DNA from: an uncultured bacterium
Lineage (GTDB): Bacteria > Actinomycetota > Coriobacteriia > Coriobacteriales > Coriobacteriaceae
Reading direction: 5' to 3'
DNA: 9,457 nucleotides
Assembly (NCBI GenBank): GCA_905215225.1
Contig: CAJMPM010000047.1
Coordinates: 1-9,457, forward strand
In this document: piece after piece, positions 6,768 to 9,457 of the stretch
Layout of the letters: each line of letters starts with the position of its first letter
How positions within the stretch are numbered: the first letter of the stretch is position 1
Notes under the pieces: generated by a model
Database searches by the model: none
What the model was told of the DNA's origin: nothing
The model's input: only the letters and a program-made list of their open reading frames with translations
Translations under genes and position numbers: made by a program

Positions 6768-7101
6768 GTCTGCTCCATTCTCGGCTAAATTTGCAGGAAT
6801 TGTGTTGACTCAATTTTCGTTCATTTTCTTTTTTAGTAAGAAAACGCCTTTCGATTACTTATCTTTTCTATAAAAGAAAGACATTCGACACTCAAAACTC
6901 AATATCGAGCACGTTCGCTCGGCTCCAATCTCTTCCGTTTGCTTTTCAAAAACGAGCGTCTTGACCTGTGTGCCGGTGATATCTCATGCGTGCTACACCA
7001 TCGATTTTCATACAATGGTCGCAGCAAAACGCAAGGTAAAACGCCTTGTGAACAACTACGCCCGATGTCCAGATGCGGGCGAGGGAGAGGAGCAAACGCT
7101 C
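6768..7101. promoter_or_regulatory. Divergent regulatory region with TTCG repeats and dyads
   Basis: This 334-base gap separates the divergent DeoR-type and aldolase genes. The half next to deoR is notably AT-rich. It holds TTTCGTT (6815-6821), TTTCGATT (6849-6856) and ATTCGAC (6883-6889), spaced 34 bases apart, of the TTTCG-containing kind bound by several DeoR-family proteins. It also holds a TTGACTCAA palindrome (6805-6813), TTTTCTT/AAGAAAA (6824-6844) and TCTTTT-CTAT-AAAAGA (6862-6877). A TACAAT at 7011-7016 is a possible aldolase -10, but no matching -35 is seen. The aldolase Shine-Dalgarno GAGAGGAG lies at 7085-7092. I see no RNA gene. Confidence 0.45.
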
Positions 7102-7959
7102 ATGGCACTTGTTACCACCGAAAAGATGCTCAAGGACGCTCAGGCCGGCCACTACGCCGTCGGCGCGTTCAACGTCGAGAACCTCGAGTTTGTTATGGCC
7201 GTTCTGGCCGCTGCCGAGGAGACCAAGTCCCCCGTCATCATGCAGACCACCCCGGGCACCATCAAGACCGCTGGTCTGGACTACTTCTACGGCATGGTCA
7301 AGGCTGCCGCCGAGCGCGCTTCCGTGCCCGTCGCTCTGCACCTCGATCACGGCGATGGCTATGACCGCTGCATGCAGGCTTTCCGCACGGGCTACACCTC
7401 TGTCATGATCGACGGCTCGCACGAGTCCTTCGAGGACAACATCGCCCTGACCAAGTCCGTCGCCGACGCTGGCCGCGCCATGGGCGTGCCCGTCGAGGCC
7501 GAGCTCGGCAAGGTTGGCGGCAAGGAGGACGACGGTCCCGCGGTTGAGGGCGAGAGCCCCTACACCGACCCTGCCGAGGCCAAGGAGTTCGTCGAGCGCA
7601 CCGGCTGCACCTCGCTGGCCATTGGCGTTGGCACCAGCCACGGCGTGTACACGAGCGATCCGCACATCGAGCAGTCCGTGGTCAAGGCCATCCGCGACGC
7701 CGTCGACGTGCCGCTGGTTCTGCACGGCACCTCCGGTGTGCCCGATGAGCAGGTTGCCGAGGCTGTGAAGAACGGCATCTGCAAGGTTAACTACGCTACC
7801 GAGCTGCGTCAGGCCTACACCAAGGGCTTCATGGCCTACATGGCTGAGAACCCTGCCTGCTTCGATCCCAAGAAGCCGGCCAAGGAGGGCATGCGTGAGA
7901 TCACCGAGCTGGTTAAGATCCGCATGACCAACCTCAACTCTGTGGGCAAAGCAGAGTAA
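7102..7959 (+). CDS. fba: Class II ketose-bisphosphate aldolase (fructose- or tagatose-1,6-bisphosphate), GatY/KbaY-like
   Basis: Zn-dependent aldolase that cleaves a ketohexose bisphosphate to glycerone phosphate and glyceraldehyde-3-phosphate in the cytoplasm. The 285-residue product matches the GatY/KbaY length and landmarks: GAFNVENLE (21-29), PVIMQTTPGTIKTAG (44-58), HLDHG with catalytic Asp82 and zinc ligand His83, EAELGKVGGKEDD (132-144), GTSHG with His180, LHGTSG with His208, and GICKVNYATEL (225-235). These key positions coincide with those of E. coli GatY as I recall them. The ATG at 7102 is chosen because GAGAGGAG precedes it and the family starts here. The frame stays open upstream to 6961, but that stretch has no family likeness. 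Fructose versus tagatose bisphosphate cannot be settled by eye. The gene is divergent from a DeoR regulator and is not in an operon here. Confidence 0.93.
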   Translation: MALVTTEKMLKDAQAGHYAVGAFNVENLEFVMAVLAAAEETKSPVIMQTTPGTIKTAGLDYFYGMVKAAAERASVPVALHLDHGDGYDRCMQAFRTGYTSVMIDGSHESFEDNIALTKSVADAGRAMGVPVEAELGKVGGKEDDGPAVEGESPYTDPAEAKEFVERTGCTSLAIGVGTSHGVYTSDPHIEQSVVKAIRDAVDVPLVLHGTSGVPDEQVAEAVKNGICKVNYATELRQAYTKGFMAYMAENPACFDPKKPAKEGMREITELVKIRMTNLNSVGKAE

Positions 7960-8806
7960 CAGCAAGGGTACTCTGATCCCACCGGACGGTTTGGGCGGGT
8001 CCCGTACTTAGTTTCCAAAACGTCCTCGCGCATGAAGGCCCCCGTTGTCTCGCTTCTTCGAAGCGTTGACAATGGGGGCCTTCGCGCTGCGGAATGATTT
8101 TGGAAACTAAGTACGGGACCGCCCAGACCGTCCTGCTTAATCGCCCTTGTGGCGTTGGGGCTAAAAGGGTGGGACGCGTGGGGTATTTGGTTGTTAGGGT
8201 TAGCAGGTCGTTGGGGGTTTTGAGGTTGTAGGTGGCGTTTGGGATGTCTTGGTGTGATCCCCATGCCGCTCTGGCAAAACTGACCCCTGCCGAAGTTGCG
8301 CATTGTTCGTCGTAGACGGTGTCGCCAACGTAGACGACGTTGCCAGGATTCGCGCCCGCACGTCGGAGATATTCGAGCATGGGTGCGGGTGCGGGTTTAT
8401 GTTCGGTTGTGTCTTCGACAAGGATGATGTGCTCAAAATACTTATCGAAACCAAGGGGTGCAATTTCTTTTGCGTATTCGTCGCGCGCACGTGAGGAGAC
8501 GATGCCAAGTTTGCAGCCGTTGTCGGAGAGTGTTGCGATAACTTCGCGCAAGCCGGGAAACACGCTGATGGTGCTTTTATAGCTGGCGGCAACTTGGCAC
8601 CAGCGATTCAGCGTTGCCTGTGAGTAGATCCCAAGTTTCTCAAGGGCGTTCTTGCCGGGTATACCGAGGGCAAATTCAAGCTCGTGTCGGGGGAGCGTTT
8701 CGCCGGTTTCTTCTTGGACAATCTGGACAAGCGATGACAGAACGCTATCTTCTGTATCTGCCAAAGTCCCATCAACGTCAAATACGATATGGTCAAAGTG
8801 CTTCAT
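7934..8806 (-). CDS. HAD-superfamily hydrolase with read-through C-terminal tail
   Basis: The first ~205 residues are a complete phosphatase of the phosphoglycolate phosphatase/PpaX-like HAD type: motif I FDVDGTLADTE (Asp10 nucleophile, Asp12 acid/base), motif II Ser104 in GIVSSRA, motif III Lys137 in EHKPAPAPML, and motif IV YVGDTVYDEQ (Asp162, Asp166). An alpha-helical cap sits between motifs I and II. The ATG at 8806 has GAGGAG 7 bases before it. Family members normally end soon after the PNDLLTL segment (198-204). Here about 86 more residues follow with no family likeness, and most are translated from the 150-bp palindrome, until TGA at 7936-7934 inside the 3' end of the convergent aldolase gene (26-base overlap). 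It follows the AraC-type gene by 56 bases on the same strand, so the two may be cotranscribed. Substrate unknown. Confidence 0.9.
   Translation of the reverse strand: MKHFDHIVFDVDGTLADTEDSVLSSLVQIVQEETGETLPRHELEFALGIPGKNALEKLGIYSQATLNRWCQVAASYKSTISVFPGLREVIATLSDNGCKLGIVSSRARDEYAKEIAPLGFDKYFEHIILVEDTTEHKPAPAPMLEYLRRAGANPGNVVYVGDTVYDEQCATSAGVSFARAAWGSHQDIPNATYNLKTPNDLLTLTTKYPTRPTLLAPTPQGRLSRTVWAVPYLVSKIIPQREGPHCQRFEEARQRGPSCARTFWKLSTGPAQTVRWDQSTLAVTLLCPQS
7984..8133. repeat. 150-bp nested palindromic element
   Basis: The outer arms are 7984-8020 (37 bases) and 8098-8133 (36 bases). They are reverse complements except for one T/C difference (a G-T wobble when paired) and one extra G in the left arm. 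The inner ends are TTAGTTTCCAAAA and TTTTGGAAACTAA. The enclosed 77 bases fold again into an inner hairpin (8034-8083). It begins 25 bases after the aldolase stop and forms most of the tail of the HAD reading frame. It has no T-run like a normal terminator and no transposase gene. The size and long terminal inverted repeats resemble a MITE. I see no clear target-site duplication in the flanks. Confidence 0.8.
8034..8083. repeat. Inner hairpin of the palindromic element
   Basis: GAAGGCCCCCGTTGTC (8034-8049) pairs with GACAATGGGGGCCTTC (8068-8083) with one G-T wobble. After a T versus TT bulge, CGCTTC and GAAGCG pair around TTC. No U-tract follows on either strand, so it is not a textbook intrinsic terminator, but a transcript from either side would form an extremely stable stem here. 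Confidence 0.8.
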
Positions 8807-8862
8807 ATGATTGCTCCTCTCTGTTGTTTGCCTGCAAGTTTGATGCAGTGACAGAAGAAGAG

Positions 8863-9457
8863 CTAGCGGGATTTCTGCCTGGTGCTATCGAGATTCTGCC
8901 TCGCTGCTCGATAGCTCGAAGGAGTGCACCCCATTTGTTCTTTAAATACCTGGCCAAGATGGCTTGCTGTTATAAATCCGCTTTGGCGCGCGACTGTCTG
9001 TACCGTTCGCGTGGTGTGTGCCAAAAGTTCGCAAGCACGGTTTATGCGGTATGCGCGTAGATATGCCGCCGGGGTCGTTCCTGCACAAGTTTCGATAATG
9101 CGGTAACACTCTCTTTCGCTTACGCCGGCTGCAGATGCCATCTGGGGCACATCTATAGCGGCTGCATAGTTTGCGCGGATAAAGTCCAGGATTGCCTTGA
9201 ACCGTACGTCGCGGTTGGTCATCCAAGCGGCGCCGTCGGAAGAAAAGAGCGGTACGGCCTTGGCGTTAATCTGAATCCAGAGCTCTGACAAACTATTCCG
9301 AAGCGCCATCTCGTTCTGCGGCCGTTGAAGGTCGTGGTTAAGGGAACTCTTTAGTAAATCGATAAAGGGCATATCGTCGGGGTTGGTGGGCGACCATTTG
9401 AGCACATCGACGCCACGAACTTGCAGCAAAGGATTGATAAAGCGCTTTTGGAGGCGT
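8863..9457 (-). CDS. AraC-family transcriptional regulator, C-terminal part
   Basis: The frame is open from the right edge of the window to TAG at 8865-8863, giving 197 residues of what is normally a protein of about 280-300. The N-terminal ligand-binding cupin half is cut off. The visible region begins RLQKRFINPLLQVRGVDVLKWSP and contains the linker typical of sugar-responsive AraC proteins (NSLSELWIQINAK). The last ~105 residues are the double helix-turn-helix: FKAILDFIRANYAAAIDVPQ, then AGVSERECYRIIETCAGTTP, AAYLRAYRINRACELL, then TVQTVARQSGFITASHLGQVFKEQMGCTPSSYR, where the second recognition helix and the GCTPSSYR end are diagnostic. A TTG at 9429 is not a real start, because the frame and the family match continue upstream. 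It probably controls itself and the HAD gene or a target outside the window. Confidence 0.9.
   Translation of the reverse strand, partial: RLQKRFINPLLQVRGVDVLKWSPTNPDDMPFIDLLKSSLNHDLQRPQNEMALRNSLSELWIQINAKAVPLFSSDGAAWMTNRDVRFKAILDFIRANYAAAIDVPQMASAAGVSERECYRIIETCAGTTPAAYLRAYRINRACELLAHTTRTVQTVARQSGFITASHLGQVFKEQMGCTPSSYRAARQNLDSTRQKSR

Noticed and set aside
7032..7048. CAAGG/CCTTG inverted repeat in the aldolase leader
   Set aside because: A 5-bp stem with a 7-base loop is expected by chance.
6961..7101. Upstream in-frame extension of the aldolase
   Set aside because: No family likeness and no ribosome site. A good Shine-Dalgarno precedes 7102.

Overview
The window looks like chromosomal DNA from a gut Coriobacteriia species, most likely Collinsella. 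This rests on the high GC content, the class II (Gram-positive type) galT next to galK, a FprA-type flavodiiron protein, and a GatY/KbaY-like class II aldolase. The genus is recalled from family patterns, not from a search.

Layout, left to right. (1) 1-109, minus: the first 36 codons of a Walker-A AAA+ ATPase (DUF4143/AAA_14 type) that runs off the left edge. Its upstream DNA (146-237) holds three 26-bp imperfect dyads at a strict 33-bp period. (2) 327-3236, minus: a galK-galT pair in which the two genes overlap, closed by an intrinsic terminator. galT is split by a one-base frameshift near 868-876. (3) 3237-3575: a divergent regulatory region with three exact copies of a 13-bp GTTAAC-centred sequence, the likely operators of the LacI/GalR-type regulator encoded at 3576-4607, plus. 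(4) 4737-5897, plus: a flavodiiron protein with all metal ligands, preceded by an extended -10 promoter overlapping a 7-bp inverted repeat and followed by a perfect 15-bp-stem terminator. (5) 5964-6767, minus: a DeoR-family regulator, divergent from (6) 7102-7959, plus: a class II ketose-bisphosphate aldolase. The AT-rich region between them carries TTCG-containing repeats and dyads. (7) 7984-8133: a 150-bp nested palindrome with 36-37 bp outer arms and a long inner hairpin. (8) 7934-8806, minus: a HAD hydrolase whose reading frame runs through the palindrome into the 3' end of the aldolase gene. (9) 8863-9457, minus: the C-terminal part of an AraC-family regulator cut by the right edge.

The common theme is sugar use. 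galK and galT form the Leloir steps from galactose to glucose-1-phosphate and UDP-galactose, controlled by a divergent LacI-type repressor. The aldolase with its divergent DeoR regulator handles ketose bisphosphates. The flavodiiron protein is a separate O2/NO defence gene. I see no sign of a complete new system. The least explained structures are the 150-bp palindrome, which forms the end of the HAD reading frame, and the 33-bp dyad array ahead of the ATPase.
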